A DNA stretch of 64,000 bases from Phorcus lineatus (lineage: Eukaryota > Mollusca > Gastropoda > Trochida > Trochidae). The stretch's first letter is position 1. Each line of letters opens with the position of its first letter. The stretch covers positions 53,655,877 to 53,719,876 of the forward strand of contig OV121081.1 of assembly GCA_921293015.1 (NCBI GenBank), in the 5' to 3' direction. The notes below the pieces were generated by a model. That model made no database searches. It saw only the letters and a program-made list of their open reading frames with translations, and was not told the origin of the DNA. Shown one piece after another: positions 63,801 through 64,000 of this stretch. The translations under genes and the position numbers were made by a program.

Positions 63801-63879
63801 GAGGACTATACAGAGTCATTTGAGGACGCAGACACTAATGGGAACGTCAGTGATCTGGCGGAGGAGCGCAAGTCTGCAG
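54772..63879 (+). CDS. CEP120: Centrosomal protein of 120 kDa, eight coding exons, 3' end outside window
   Basis: Daughter-centriole protein needed for centriole assembly and ciliogenesis (family knowledge). Coding exons: 54772-54817, 55833-56104, 57243-57378, 58028-58179, 59349-59546, 60118-60237, 61640-61738, 63609-63879. Borders are GT-AG and phases agree, giving 431 codons plus one base. The protein begins [20 protein letters not shown]. The N-terminal C2 domain (C2A) spans about residues 5-135 ([33 protein letters not shown]). The next C2-like region includes [37 protein letters not shown] and [12 protein letters not shown], all close to human CEP120. After residue 342 follows an acidic, Gln/Lys-rich linker. 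The third C2 domain and coiled coil must lie right of the window. Confidence 0.95.
55833..56104 (+). CDS. CEP120: CEP120 coding exon 2
   Basis: Codes for [20 protein letters not shown] through [11 protein letters not shown], the bulk of C2A. Acceptor AAATAG, donor GTATAT. Confidence 0.95.
56217..56716. mobile_element. Mutator-like MITE in CEP120 intron 2, 9-bp target duplication CTCTAGCAG
   Basis: Ends CATCCTGTCTCAGGGTAAGA and its inverted copy, with about 110 bp of inverted homology extending through a GGTATAAACTTCGC block. Exact 9-bp flanks CTCTAGCAG at 56208-56216 and 56717-56725. 500 bp, non-coding. Confidence 0.88.
57243..57378 (+). CDS. CEP120: CEP120 coding exon 3
   Basis: Codes for [20 protein letters not shown] through SPVRMI. 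Aligns with human APKWYQLLSNKYTKFKSE. Acceptor ATCAG, donor GTAGGT. Confidence 0.92.
58028..58179 (+). CDS. CEP120: CEP120 coding exon 4
   Basis: Codes for [12 protein letters not shown] through [15 protein letters not shown] with the conserved [12 protein letters not shown]. Acceptor CATAG, donor GTTTGT. Confidence 0.94.
58440..59030. repeat. Degenerate CT/CA-rich minisatellite in CEP120 intron 4
   Basis: Loose repeats of AACTCAACTC, CAAATCACCTTGTC and CATCTC words; no clean period. Confidence 0.5.
59349..59546 (+). CDS. CEP120: CEP120 coding exon 5
   Basis: Codes for [20 protein letters not shown] through FFSSQPGIQ, with [10 protein letters not shown] and DLINPNF. Acceptor TTATAG, donor GTGGGA. 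Phase 0 at both ends. Confidence 0.95.
60118..60237 (+). CDS. CEP120: CEP120 coding exon 6
   Basis: Codes for [20 protein letters not shown] through DGAYQ, nearly identical to human at the start. Acceptor GTGCAG, donor GTATCT. Confidence 0.95.
61640..61738 (+). CDS. CEP120: CEP120 coding exon 7
   Basis: Codes for [20 protein letters not shown] and [13 protein letters not shown]; human has [20 protein letters not shown]. Acceptor TTTCAG, donor GTAAGT. Confidence 0.92.
62010..62833. repeat. Diverged local duplications in CEP120 intron 7
   Basis: AAAAAATCTATGGT...GCTGT and GGACAGTTGAA...GGCTGA recur about 270 bp apart. TCTGAACTG-GAACAAAG...GACCAAAGC recurs about 340 bp apart (62384 and 62724). 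Non-coding. Confidence 0.6.
63609..63879 (+). CDS. CEP120: CEP120 coding exon 8 (linker)
   Basis: Codes for [20 protein letters not shown], a Gln/Lys stretch ([12 protein letters not shown]) and an acidic part ([12 protein letters not shown]). Acceptor TTTCAG; the donor GTCAGT at 63880 is weaker and is chosen because the frame stops at 63926. Confidence 0.8.
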
Positions 63880-64000
63880 GTCAGTCAGAGTATCTCTTCA
63901 TTCATTCTGCACCTTCAATAAGCTGATTTCCTTCACAGCAACTGCATCATGTTTATTATCTAACTGCAACATTTTCTTATATTATGGCTTTTACTTAAGC

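Overview
This window is eukaryotic nuclear DNA, AT-rich and intron-rich, from an animal. It holds parts of two host genes arranged head to head. On the minus strand is the casein kinase I gamma gene (CSNK1G; eight coding exons between 133 and 25641, with the 3' end beyond the left edge). On the plus strand is the centriole protein gene CEP120 (eight coding exons between 54772 and 63879, with the 3' end beyond the right edge). As I recall, human CEP120 and CSNK1G3 are also divergent neighbours on 5q23.2, so this looks like an old conserved pair. The intron sizes, transposon mix and proteins suggest a marine invertebrate, perhaps a mollusc or other lophotrochozoan, but the sequence does not fix the phylum.

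The 28.3 kb between the genes (26407-54687) reads as one giant foldback-like mobile element that landed in the shared promoter. It has imperfect terminal inverted repeats of about 113 bp (26407-26520 and 54574-54687). The same host word flanks both ends (a 9-bp target duplication AGCAAGCAT if the element starts with GG; 7-15 bp are possible). Inside each end is a satellite arm of ~214-bp monomers, about 39 on the left (27080-35587) and about 30 inverted ones on the right (40709-46359 and 53508-54242). Each monomer carries a 19-bp copy of the terminal repeat's inner motif. The arms show higher-order repeats and one 242-bp stretch that is exactly shared between them in inverted orientation. The centre (35588-40708) holds a hairpin, a degenerate minisatellite, a Mutator-like MITE with 9-bp target duplication, a decayed LINE and a 165-bp tandem array. 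I see no transposase for the giant element.

The right arm is interrupted by a tyrosine-recombinase retrotransposon of the Ngaro type (46360-53507). It has split direct repeats A1-coding-B1-A2-B2 whose copies look identical, so it is very young. It carries SGNH-hydrolase, gag-like, RT-RNase H and tyrosine-recombinase regions and looks whole. Its target is visible uninterrupted in neighbouring monomers.

The 21.3-kb CSNK1G intron is gene-free as far as I can see. It contains three small elements with 6-bp target duplications and CA-starting termini (hAT-like), a LINE 3' tail, an exact 241-bp tandem duplication, a 165-bp triplication and microsatellites. CEP120 introns hold a second 9-bp-duplication MITE and diverged local duplications. 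The nesting order is host promoter, then giant foldback element, then arm amplification and inter-arm exchange, then Ngaro.
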